A stretch of 64,000 nucleotides of DNA, taken from assembly GCA_036703985.1 (NCBI GenBank), contig DATNQN010000096.1, positions 1-64,000 on the forward strand. Reading direction: 5' to 3'. Positions within the stretch are counted from its first letter, which is position 1; each line of letters starts with the position of its first letter. Source of the DNA: Leptolyngbyaceae cyanobacterium. Lineage in GTDB: Bacteria; Cyanobacteriota; Cyanobacteriia; Cyanobacteriales; Aerosakkonemataceae. Below, piece by piece: positions 38,268 through 46,644 of the stretch. A program made the position numbers and the translations under genes. The notes under the pieces were generated by a model, which was given only the letters and a program-made list of their open reading frames with translations, did not search any database and had not been told where the DNA came from.

Positions 38268-38692
38268 AGTATTTATCGCCATAATAAAAATGGTAGAGGT
38301 ATTATTAAACTACATTGATTATGGCAGCGGAGAAAGAAACCGGGTTTCTGAATACAAACTTTAAAATATGGAAACAAAAAAGTAATTTAGAATCTTGAGA
38401 GGCTACCATCTAACTTTTTATTGCCAATAGAAGATAACCTACTTTATTTTAAATTGTAGAAAGCCGATATTTAGCTAAACACCCCTAGTTGGATCATCCT
38501 ATGAGGTGAATTAAGCGTTTTTTTTATTGGGGCTAGATTTTTTGTCAAATTCGATCGCGCAACTGTGCCTTCGGATACAGCACAATTAACCTATCAGCCT
38601 GGAAATTATTCCATATATATATGGAGATGATCAAATTTAGCAACTTATGTAAAAATTCATTTGGCTTCATCTACTAAAGGGAGAATATTCAG
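38268..38692 (+). promoter_or_regulatory. Leader of the dioxygenase-importer operon
   Basis: No gene is seen in this 425-bp stretch. It contains one GAAACCGGGTTTC repeat copy (38335-38348), a 16-bp perfect palindrome TCCATATATATATGGA at 38610-38625 that could be an operator, and GGGAGA 9 nt before the dioxygenase ATG. I do not see a purine or guanidine riboswitch consensus. Confidence 0.45.
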
Positions 38693-39658
38693 ATGTCTGG
38701 TAATTTAGTGGAAATTCCCATTATCGAATTCGATCGCTTTAGTAAAGGCAATACTGAATCGCAAAATATTGTGGCCGATCAAATTTATGATGCTTGCCAT
38801 AAAATCGGATTTATGTACTTAAAAAGTAATAAGATTTCCTCTACTTTAATTGCTCAAGTTTTTGGGCAATCCCAGCTTTTTTTTAACTTGCCATTACCAA
38901 TCAAAAACAGATTATCTTGGTCTGATGAATTTAGTAATCGGGGCTATGTTGCTGTGGAAAGAGAAAAACTCAATATACACAGACCAGGAGATTTAAAAGA
39001 AGCATTTAATATCGGTAAAGAAGTCGATCGCAATCAACTTACAACCCAAAAAGAGCAAGCTAATTTAATTTTAAATCAATGGCCGACAGAATTAACCGGA
39101 TTTAGGGAAACTATGCTGGAATTTTATCAAGCTTGTAGCGAATTTGTTCAAACACTATGCCAAGCTTTTGCCCTCGCTTTAAAATTACCAGATAACTTTT
39201 TTACATCTAACCATAATCAGCAAGAGCATACCTTAAGATTACTTCACTATCCACCCTTAAAAGAATCATCAAAACCAGGGCAAATTAGGGCTGGCGAACA
39301 TTCTGACTATGGCAGTTTCACCTTATTATTTCAAGATGAAGTAGGAGGTTTAGAAGTTTGTACCGTTAATGAAGAATGGGTTGCCGCTCCCAGTATTCCA
39401 GGTACTATAGTTGTGAATACAGGGGATTTGATGCAACGTTGGACAAATCATGTATTTTGCTCAACCAAGCATCGAGTAATTATTCCTAATGATGATAGAA
39501 TAAATCTTTCCAGGTATTCTATAGCATTTTTCTGCCATCCGAATAACGATACTCAAATTAGCTGTATTGAAAGCTGCCAAGATATTAATCATCCCCCTCT
39601 TTATTCACCTATTTCAGCAGGTGATTATTTAATCAGTCGATTACAAGCAAGTTACTAA
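38693..39658 (+). CDS. 2OG-Fe(II) dioxygenase, IPNS-like
   Basis: A 321-residue oxygenase of the isopenicillin-N-synthase-like family. The N-terminal DIOX_N part has VEIPIIEFDRF and ACHKIGFMYLKSN. The double-stranded beta helix has iron ligands in GEHSDYGSFTLL (His and Asp near 203-205) and KHRVIIP (His near 260), with RYSIAFF supplying the 2-oxoglutarate-binding Arg and Ser. It would hydroxylate or oxidise a small molecule. Its stop is 8 nt before the importer lipoprotein gene, so the substrate may be what that transporter brings in; that link is inference. Confidence 0.88.
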   Translation: MSGNLVEIPIIEFDRFSKGNTESQNIVADQIYDACHKIGFMYLKSNKISSTLIAQVFGQSQLFFNLPLPIKNRLSWSDEFSNRGYVAVEREKLNIHRPGDLKEAFNIGKEVDRNQLTTQKEQANLILNQWPTELTGFRETMLEFYQACSEFVQTLCQAFALALKLPDNFFTSNHNQQEHTLRLLHYPPLKESSKPGQIRAGEHSDYGSFTLLFQDEVGGLEVCTVNEEWVAAPSIPGTIVVNTGDLMQRWTNHVFCSTKHRVIIPNDDRINLSRYSIAFFCHPNNDTQISCIESCQDINHPPLYSPISAGDYLISRLQASY

Positions 39659-39666
39659 ATAAAATT

Positions 39667-40722
39667 ATGTCAAAGTTAAACAGAAAATCTTTTTCATTTT
39701 TTATATTACCCGTTACTATTGCTTTATTATTTGGCTGTAATACGCCGCAAAATACTCAAAATTCAGCGTCCCCTACGGCAAAACAAAAGCCAGAAAATAC
39801 CCTATCATCAGTTTCCCAAACCAATCAACAAAAATTGGCACTTGTTTTTGGTGGCCCAGCTAATGATGATTCGTGGAATGAAGCAGCTTACAATGCAGCA
39901 CAAGCGTTGAAAGAAAAAGGTGTAAATGTGGCTATTTCCGAATCAGTAGCAGATGCTGATGTTGCTAGAGTGTTACGTCAGTATGCAGAACAAGGTTATA
40001 CGTTGGTAGTTGGGCATTCTTATAATCATGGAGATGCCGTATTTCAAGTAGCCAAAGAATTTCCTAATATTAATTTTGCTTGGGCGGGGTCGGTTGGAAA
40101 AACAGCCCCTAATGTAGCTGACTACGGTCAACCTTTTTATCAAGGTGCTTATTTAGTTGGATTAGTAGCAGGAAAACTCACTAAAACTGGTAAATTAGGC
40201 GCTATTTATGGTTTCGATATTCCTGCTTGTCGGGCGATGGGACAAGCCATGTTATTAGCAGCAAAAACTATTCGACCTGATGCTACTTTAACCGCAACTG
40301 CTGCGGGAGATTGGTATGATATTGCGAAAGCGAAAGAAGCAGGAATCGCACAAGCAGAAACGGGTGTTGATTATTGGATTGGTTGCGGTCAAGGGCCAAG
40401 TTTAGGCACAATTGAAGCTGCCAAAGCTAAAGGAGGTTACGCTACTAGTTATGTGGGAGATATGTCTGATTTAGGGCTAAATGTAGTAGCAGCAAATCTA
40501 CTGTGGAACATGGAACCAATTTTTAATCAAATGTTGAATGATATCGGCAATAATCAATTCGCTAACAAGTACTATCAACTTTCAATTAAAGAAGATGTAA
40601 TTCAAGTGAAAACTACTCCTTTAGTAAAAGATAAAGTGGGGAATGATACTTTAACTAAACTGGAAGAAACTAAACAAGAAATTGCCAATGGCAAGCTAAA
40701 AGTGCCTTTTATACCTAAATAG
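39667..40722 (+). CDS. BMP family substrate-binding lipoprotein
   Basis: A 351-residue periplasmic binding protein of the basic membrane protein (BMP/Med/PnrA) family, which binds nucleosides in characterised members. A signal peptide ends in lipobox LFGC with Cys24, followed by a Ser/Gln/Asn-rich tether. The body shows KLALVFGGPANDDSWNEAAY, YGQPFYQGAYLVGLVAGKLT and GKLGAIYGFDIPACRAMG. The ABC ATPase and permease genes follow. It would be the capture component of a nucleoside-like importer. Confidence 0.93.
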   Translation: MSKLNRKSFSFFILPVTIALLFGCNTPQNTQNSASPTAKQKPENTLSSVSQTNQQKLALVFGGPANDDSWNEAAYNAAQALKEKGVNVAISESVADADVARVLRQYAEQGYTLVVGHSYNHGDAVFQVAKEFPNINFAWAGSVGKTAPNVADYGQPFYQGAYLVGLVAGKLTKTGKLGAIYGFDIPACRAMGQAMLLAAKTIRPDATLTATAAGDWYDIAKAKEAGIAQAETGVDYWIGCGQGPSLGTIEAAKAKGGYATSYVGDMSDLGLNVVAANLLWNMEPIFNQMLNDIGNNQFANKYYQLSIKEDVIQVKTTPLVKDKVGNDTLTKLEETKQEIANGKLKVPFIPK

Positions 40723-40746
40723 TAATTTGTAAATAGGAAAAAACGG

Positions 40747-42261
40747 ATGACAATTAATTCAAGTAAAACTGCTGTCGTGGAAATGCGAGGAATTAGTAAG
40801 CGCTTTGCGGGAGTTGTCGCCAACGAACAAGTTAATTTTGATGTACAAGCTGGAGAGATTCATGCTTTATTAGGAGAAAATGGAGCGGGTAAAACTACTT
40901 TAATGAATATTCTCTGTGGTTTATATGAACCAGATGAAGGAGAAATTTATTTAGAAGAAAAACAAGTGCGTTTTCATTCACCCAGAGATGCGATTGTTTC
41001 CGGTATTGGAATGGTGCATCAGCATTTTATGCTGGTTGACAGCCTGAGTGTTTCTGATAATTTAGTACTAGGTGAAACAAGCGGAATTCTGCGAGAAAGT
41101 ACGCAAAAATTACATCATCGTATCCAATCATTATCTGATAATTATAATTTACAAATTAACCCAGCCGCAGAAGTCTGGCAACTTTCCGTAGGCGAACAAC
41201 AACGGGTAGAAATTCTAAAAGCTATTTATCGAAGTGCAAAAGTTTTAATCTTAGATGAACCTACTGCCGTGTTAACTCCTCAAGAAGTAGAGGGGTTATT
41301 GGAAACTTTGCAAAGTTTGGCTGCGCGAGGTACGGCAATTATATTTATTACTCACAAGTTAAATGAAGTATTGGCGATTTGCGATCGAGTGACAGTATTA
41401 CGTGATGGTAAAAATATTGGTACTGTTCTTACTTCTGAAACTACCGAACATGATTTGGCGCAAATGATGGTAGGGCGCGAAATAAGCGAAGGAGTTAAAA
41501 AGGATAATTACCTTAAACCAACAATCCAAGAAAGTATACTTACCAATAATAATTTATTCATTCATGATTTGTGGGTAGAAAATGACCGAGGATTACCTGC
41601 TTTACGCGGTATTGATTTAGCAGTAAGTGGTGGAGAAATTGTCGGTATTGCCGGAGTAGATGGCAACGGACAAAAAGAATTAGAAGAAGCAATTGTTGGA
41701 TTAAGAAAAGTGAAAAAAGGGGCAATCAAAATAAAGAGTATTATTGCTCATATTCCGTTAGATAGATATGCGATGGGATTGATTGCCGATTTCCCCCTTT
41801 CCGATAACTTGGTGTTGCGAGATATCGACAAATCGCCATTTAATATTCGAGGTTTATTGCAGCCAAAAGCAATTATTAATTATGCTTTAGATTCGATCAA
41901 ACGGTTTGCTATTCGTACTTCTTCTGTGCAAACTATGGCTGGTAATTTATCAGGTGGTAATGCCCAAAGAGTGATTTTGGCTAGGGAACTTTCGAGAGAA
42001 CATCATATGATATTAGCAGCCCAACCAACTAGGGGGTTAGATATTAATGGAATCGAATATATACATCAAAAATTGATAGAAAGCCGTGATGCTGGAGTGG
42101 CGATATTACTTATCTCTACTGAGTTAGATGAAATTTTGAAATTATGCGATCGCATTGCCGTACTCTATGAAGGAGAAATTTTTGATATAGTAGATGCTAA
42201 ACACGCTGACGTGCAAAAAATTGGTTTAATGATGGCAGGAATAAAAACAATTAAATTCTAA
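40747..42261 (+). CDS. Nucleoside-type ABC importer ATPase, dual domain
   Basis: A 504-residue protein with two nucleotide-binding domains, as in NupO/YufO-like and sugar ABC ATPases. The first is canonical: Walker A GENGAGKTT, signature LSVGEQQRVEIL, Walker B VLILDEPTAVLT. The second has the usual degenerate Walker A (GVDGNGQKE), LSGGNAQRVILARELS and LAAQPTRGLD. It starts 24 nt after the lipoprotein gene and ends 14 nt before the first permease gene, so the three form an operon. Confidence 0.94.
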   Translation: MTINSSKTAVVEMRGISKRFAGVVANEQVNFDVQAGEIHALLGENGAGKTTLMNILCGLYEPDEGEIYLEEKQVRFHSPRDAIVSGIGMVHQHFMLVDSLSVSDNLVLGETSGILRESTQKLHHRIQSLSDNYNLQINPAAEVWQLSVGEQQRVEILKAIYRSAKVLILDEPTAVLTPQEVEGLLETLQSLAARGTAIIFITHKLNEVLAICDRVTVLRDGKNIGTVLTSETTEHDLAQMMVGREISEGVKKDNYLKPTIQESILTNNNLFIHDLWVENDRGLPALRGIDLAVSGGEIVGIAGVDGNGQKELEEAIVGLRKVKKGAIKIKSIIAHIPLDRYAMGLIADFPLSDNLVLRDIDKSPFNIRGLLQPKAIINYALDSIKRFAIRTSSVQTMAGNLSGGNAQRVILARELSREHHMILAAQPTRGLDINGIEYIHQKLIESRDAGVAILLISTELDEILKLCDRIAVLYEGEIFDIVDAKHADVQKIGLMMAGIKTIKF

Positions 42262-42275
42262 AAAATACATTTAAT

Positions 42276-43349
42276 ATGGATAAATTAACTTATTATATAA
42301 CTGCCCTACATAAAGCAAGAAATTTTGCCGATCGTATCACTCCTTTCTCTCGAATTATAGCACCTATTTTAGGAGCGATCGCAGCTTTCACGATCGGGGG
42401 AATTCTGATTGCTTTAAATCGTGTTAATCCATTGCAAGCTTATTTAGTAATGATAACAGGTGCTTTTGGTGGAAGCCGCCAATTAACAGAAACAATCCTC
42501 AAAGCAACCCCTCTACTAATTATCGGTTTAGGATTAACGATCGCATTTCGTGCCAAAGTTTGGAATATCGGTGCAGAAGGGCAATATTACATCGGGGCAT
42601 TATTTGGCAGCATCGTTGCTTTAACTTTCCCTAATTTATCACCGTGGGTATTGATTCCCTTAATTTTAATCGCGGGTATAATCGGTGGAATGGTATGGAG
42701 TGGATTGGCGGTAATTTTATACATTAAACGCGGGGTGAATATCATCATTTCTACTTTGATGTTGAATTATATAGCCGTTTTATTGATTAAATATATCACT
42801 CGCGTTCCCTTACGCGATCCCAATGGATTTTTACCACAATCTGCTCAATTTAGTAGTGCAGCACAAATATCAACTATTTTCGGTACTCGCTTGCATTTAG
42901 GAATAATTTTAGCCTTATTATTAGTAGGATTTGTTTATATTTTACTTTGGCGTACTCCACTGGGTTTTAAATTAAGAGCAGTTGGTTATCGTGCTAGTGT
43001 AGCACGCGCTACTGGGATGAATGTAAATCGGAGTATTTTGACAGCTTTGATGTTAAGTGGTGGATTAGCTGGAATCGCTGGAATTATCGAAGTTAGTTAT
43101 ACGGAAACTCGTTTGAAAGGTATTATTTCCCCTGGCTATGGATTTAGTGCCATTTTAGTAGCTTTGATGGGTCAATTGCATCCAGTAGGAGTATTAATTG
43201 CCGCGATATTATTTTCAGCTTTAACTATTGGTGCGGAAGGATTGCAGGTTTCTTTACAAGTACCTGCTGCGGTGGCGCAGGTGATTCAATCTTTAGTAGT
43301 ATTGTTTGTGATTATGGGAGATGCGATCGCAAAACGAATAAAAAGTTAA
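42276..43349 (+). CDS. ABC importer permease, first subunit
   Basis: A 357-residue membrane permease of the BPD_transp_2 (branched-chain/nucleoside) family. About nine helices follow a cytoplasmic N-terminus, with the coupling-region-like GLGLTIAFRAKVWNIGAEGQ and LRAVGYRASVARATGMNV. It pairs with the preceding ATPase. The expected second permease is not adjacent but at 45572, beyond three genes of mixed orientation. Confidence 0.93.
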   Translation: MDKLTYYITALHKARNFADRITPFSRIIAPILGAIAAFTIGGILIALNRVNPLQAYLVMITGAFGGSRQLTETILKATPLLIIGLGLTIAFRAKVWNIGAEGQYYIGALFGSIVALTFPNLSPWVLIPLILIAGIIGGMVWSGLAVILYIKRGVNIIISTLMLNYIAVLLIKYITRVPLRDPNGFLPQSAQFSSAAQISTIFGTRLHLGIILALLLVGFVYILLWRTPLGFKLRAVGYRASVARATGMNVNRSILTALMLSGGLAGIAGIIEVSYTETRLKGIISPGYGFSAILVALMGQLHPVGVLIAAILFSALTIGAEGLQVSLQVPAAVAQVIQSLVVLFVIMGDAIAKRIKS

Positions 43350-43397
43350 ATAAATGCGATCGCCGACAGTAGCCAATTTAAAATTAAATCAAGTTAT

Positions 43398-43760
43398 TCA
43401 CTCCAACCTCCAGCCATAGACTGTGCTTTGTTGTCGAGGTTCGTTATTTGCCGTTGTTATAAAAAGAGTTTGTCCTCTGGTATTTCTAAATTGAAATAAA
43501 CAAAGCCCCATTCCAGTTCCAGCGCAATCAACGATTTCTGTATAACCTTTTTTGATTAAAGAATCGATCGTACCTCTTCGATTTGGATTATTCACTTGTT
43601 CAGAATTAGCTACAGGTTGCCAGCCTCGTTGAACTAACATAGTTCTGGCTTGTGCGTAAGTCATATTTCGGCGCAGTCTGGGCAATGATTGTGCAAAAGA
43701 TGAAAGTTGCACCGAAAAAAATGTAGTTATAAGCACGCTGGAAAAGAGTAGTTTAATCAT
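43398..43760 (-). CDS. Small secreted hypothetical protein
   Basis: A 120-residue protein with a Sec signal peptide (hydrophobic to about residue 23, cleavage probably after SFAQ). The mature part begins LPRLRRNMTYAQARTMLVQRGWQP, and contains two cysteines (DCAGTGMGLCLFQF) that could form a disulfide. The arrangement resembles small cyanobacterial extracytoplasmic domains of unknown function. It lies inside the interrupted importer operon on the opposite strand. Confidence 0.65.
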   Translation of the reverse strand: MIKLLFSSVLITTFFSVQLSSFAQSLPRLRRNMTYAQARTMLVQRGWQPVANSEQVNNPNRRGTIDSLIKKGYTEIVDCAGTGMGLCLFQFRNTRGQTLFITTANNEPRQQSTVYGWRLE

Positions 43761-44222
43761 TGCTTAATCTCCCAAAGGTCAAACACTGTATGGTGCTAGT
43801 TTTGAAGATGGGGAGAGTTAATAAGTTCCTGCGATCGTCTTTTGATTATGTAAAGTAAGTGAAAACGCGATCGTCAGTAGAATAGAGATGCGAGTTTAAG
43901 TGGAAATCTTGAAGGTTACTGGGCGTTGAGTATTATCTATGAGCATTGGCTTGTCTTCAAATTTATCTCAAATAGAAAGGATAATTTGAGCAAGAGATTC
44001 AATCAATTTAACGTTGATTGAAGCATTAGTTTGGCTCATAATAGGAATTTTTAACTTGTTCTCTGATTCTATATATTGTTTCATTTTAACTCAGCGATCG
44101 CATCCTGAGTTGATAAAGTAAGCAAAGAAGCGATCGCTTCCCTTGAGTTAGGTGAATGACTGGTAAAATACGTGCGATCGCAGAAATTAGTATAATGAAC
44201 TAAGGTAAAGAGGTCGAGAAAT
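43761..44222 (+). other. 462-bp gap, HIP1-rich, no gene seen
   Basis: Only very short frames are present. Several GCGATCGC or near copies occur (for example around 44095 and 44130). No terminator or RNA motif is clear. AGAGGTCGAGAAAT precedes the ATG of the DUF29 gene. Confidence 0.5.
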
Positions 44223-44744
44223 ATGACGCAAGAACTGATAGATTTAAGAACCAGTATCTTAGAAGGACGCTACGGCGATGCCTTGGCAATCGTAGATGAG
44301 TTAGAAGGAATGAGTAAACAAGCAATTTTGCGGACGATTAAATCTCATCTACTCGTTTTGTTGATGCACTTGATAAAAAATCAAATTGAGAAACGTTTAA
44401 CAAATTCTTGGGCAAATTCGATTCGGAATGCAATCCGAGAAATTAAGAAGCAAAATCTTAAAGATAATAAAACGTCTTATTACATTAATGAAGATGAATG
44501 GGAAAATTTAATTGAAGAAGAAGTAATTGAGGATGCGATCGCAGATGCTAGTGAAGAAGTGATGAGCGGAAAATATACCCGTTCTCAACTATCGGAAATG
44601 TTAGATAGAAATCAAATTATGCAAATAGTAATCCAATTACTCGCTCTAACTTATACCCATTCTGCCAAAGAATTACCAGCTTTAATTGAGTCACATTTAG
44701 CACAGTTACCGGGTGGGGAAGACTGGCGCGATCGCAAACAATAA
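44223..44744 (+). CDS. DUF29 family protein
   Basis: A 173-residue helical protein with the DUF29 pattern: ELIDLRTSILEGRYGDALAIVDELEGM near the start, then LLVLLMHLIKNQIEKRLTNSWANSIRNAIREI. DUF29 proteins are abundant in cyanobacteria and of unknown function. It is acidic in the middle (EDEWENLIEEEVIEDAI). It sits between the two permease genes of the importer. Confidence 0.78.
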   Translation: MTQELIDLRTSILEGRYGDALAIVDELEGMSKQAILRTIKSHLLVLLMHLIKNQIEKRLTNSWANSIRNAIREIKKQNLKDNKTSYYINEDEWENLIEEEVIEDAIADASEEVMSGKYTRSQLSEMLDRNQIMQIVIQLLALTYTHSAKELPALIESHLAQLPGGEDWRDRKQ

Positions 44745-44764
44745 CATTTTATCAAAATCCTTTC

Positions 44765-45529
44765 TCAAACCTCTAACTTACCCAGCCAACGAAAAGCCCG
44801 TTTCAGTTCATCAGTTCCGTTACTTGGATACCAACGACCGTGAGATAAAATGATTTTCTCTGGTGACCAAGCGAGCATTTGACGAACTCCTTTCTTTGCT
44901 TGTTCGTGATTTCCCCAGAAAGTCATTTGTAAATCGAAAGGGGTTTTGCCATCTGGATCGAGGATGCCACCAAAACTTGCTAAAAATCCGTATTTCTTGC
45001 CGAGTTTCTCTTTTTGAAAATTTTCGATTAAATCGGCTAAAATGAGAGTCCGGGAAGGTTTATGAAAGAAAACTACTTCTTCCATAAATCGACTACCGTG
45101 CACGATCGCTTGATCTATTTCATCTGCCCAAGCCAGATCGGGACGATCGTTTAAATCGCGATCGAAAACAATATTAAAACCATTTTTCTCTGCTCTTTCG
45201 CGTACCCCTTGGCAAGCCCACTTAATTGCTTCAGGATAAACTTCTCCCCATTCTCCAATGTAAGCATAGTGAATTTTGTTGGGTGAAATCAGATGACGAA
45301 CTTTGCCTAAAGCATCAATTTCTGTTTTTAAGCTATTTGTTAATTGGATTGGCGAATGAACGAACAGATCTCCGTTGGCTAATCGGATGATTGTCATACG
45401 GGTGGGGAAAGGAAGCTTGGTAAAATAAGCTGACATCCAAATAATCGGCCCATCTACGATCCAAAGATTTTCAGCAACAGGTTTTAGAGTATTGATTGGT
45501 TCATAAAGTCCTACATCAGTGGTAGCCAT
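44765..45529 (-). CDS. DUF4336 family protein
   Basis: From the ATG at 45529 (preceded by a strong TAGGAGG site) this is a 254-residue protein starting MATTDVGLYEPINTLKPVAENLWIVDG. The frame runs further upstream, but that extension would overlap the divergent permease start. Blocks such as SPIQLTNSLKTEIDALGKVRHLISPNKIHYAYIGEW and KIILSHGRWYPSNG match DUF4336, which resembles metallo-beta-lactamase folds; the usual HxHxDH motif is not present. Function is unknown. It is divergent from the second permease with a 42-bp gap. Confidence 0.8.
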   Translation of the reverse strand: MATTDVGLYEPINTLKPVAENLWIVDGPIIWMSAYFTKLPFPTRMTIIRLANGDLFVHSPIQLTNSLKTEIDALGKVRHLISPNKIHYAYIGEWGEVYPEAIKWACQGVRERAEKNGFNIVFDRDLNDRPDLAWADEIDQAIVHGSRFMEEVVFFHKPSRTLILADLIENFQKEKLGKKYGFLASFGGILDPDGKTPFDLQMTFWGNHEQAKKGVRQMLAWSPEKIILSHGRWYPSNGTDELKRAFRWLGKLEV

Positions 45530-45571
45530 TATGTTATACCTCCTATTACATTTTTCCCGATCGCAAAAATC

Positions 45572-46540
45572 ATGGATTGGTCGCAAATCTTCACTTGGAC
45601 ATTCTTAATCGCCTTATTAACCGCCGGAATTCGCCTTGCTATTCCCATATTATTAGCCGTTTTAGGAGAAATTATTACCGAACGGGCAGGAGTTTTAAAT
45701 CTCGGACTAGAAGGAGTAATGTTAGTTGGCGCATTGGCAGGATTTTCAGTTACTTATGCCCTAGAACATGGGGCGGGACTGCCTTTTTTTGGTGCTTGGG
45801 TGGGACTGGGTGCGGGATTGCTGGCGGGAATTTTGATGGGATTGCTAATGGCAATGATGACCGTTACCTTCAAAGCCGACCAAGTTGTAGCGGGAGTAAC
45901 TTTAGTATTATTCGGTCAAGGTTTAACTACTTATCTTTATCGACAACAATTTGGTTCCCTGACAGCACAAATCGCTGGATTGCGAGATTTTTCAATTCCT
46001 TTGCTATCCCAAATTCCCGTGATTGGAGAAGTGTTATTTATCCACAACATCATGGTTTACATCAGCGTGGGATTAGTTTTCCTGTGTTGGTTTTTGCTGT
46101 TTCGTACTCGCTGGGGATTAGAAATTCGCGCTGTGGGAGAAAACCCCGCCGCCGCAGACACTTCGGGTATTAATGTGGAACGTACTCGCTATGTTAGTTT
46201 ACTCCTGGGTTCGGCGCTGAGTGGTTTGGGTGGGGCAGTGCTGACAGTCGCCCAGTTACATTTATTTCGGGAAGGAGTGACAGCAGGAAGGGGTTGGATT
46301 GCGGTTGCTTTAGTATTTTTTGCCCGGTGGAATCCTGTTCGGGCGTTATGGGGTGCATTGCTATTCGGCGTTGCTGATGCGCTACAGTTTCGGATTCAAG
46401 CTTTAGGGTTAAAAGATTTACCTTATGAGTTTCTTTTAATGTTGCCTTACGTATTGACTTTGGTGGTACTTCTGCAACGTACTAAACGCAGCGAAGTACC
46501 AGCGGCTTTAGGGATTCCTTATTTTAAAGGGAAGAGGTGA
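45572..46540 (+). CDS. ABC importer permease, second subunit
   Basis: A 322-residue BPD_transp_2 permease of the YufQ/NupQ kind: AVLGEIITERAGVLNLGLEGVMLVGA, TFKADQVVAGVTLVLFGQGL, GLEIRAVGENPAAADTSGINVER. It is the natural partner of the permease at 42276, but three genes separate them, so it needs its own promoter or read-through. The start codon is 42 nt from the divergent DUF4336 start. A GGGAAA-repeat tract follows the stop. Confidence 0.92.
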   Translation: MDWSQIFTWTFLIALLTAGIRLAIPILLAVLGEIITERAGVLNLGLEGVMLVGALAGFSVTYALEHGAGLPFFGAWVGLGAGLLAGILMGLLMAMMTVTFKADQVVAGVTLVLFGQGLTTYLYRQQFGSLTAQIAGLRDFSIPLLSQIPVIGEVLFIHNIMVYISVGLVFLCWFLLFRTRWGLEIRAVGENPAAADTSGINVERTRYVSLLLGSALSGLGGAVLTVAQLHLFREGVTAGRGWIAVALVFFARWNPVRALWGALLFGVADALQFRIQALGLKDLPYEFLLMLPYVLTLVVLLQRTKRSEVPAALGIPYFKGKR

Positions 46541-46644
46541 AGAGGCAGGGGGCAGGGGGAAAGGGAAAGGGAAAGGGAAAGAAATAGTAAATATATATTT
46601 TCCTTTTCACCCACTCATCCACTTACCCACTCTTCTAAGTTCCA

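Noticed and set aside
38440-38640. Purine or guanidine riboswitch before the dioxygenase-importer operon
   Set aside because: Nucleoside importers are often controlled this way, but none of the consensus blocks of those aptamers is present.
46551-46586. GGGAAA tandem tract after the second permease
   Set aside because: Simple purine repeat without structure; noted only as low-complexity DNA.
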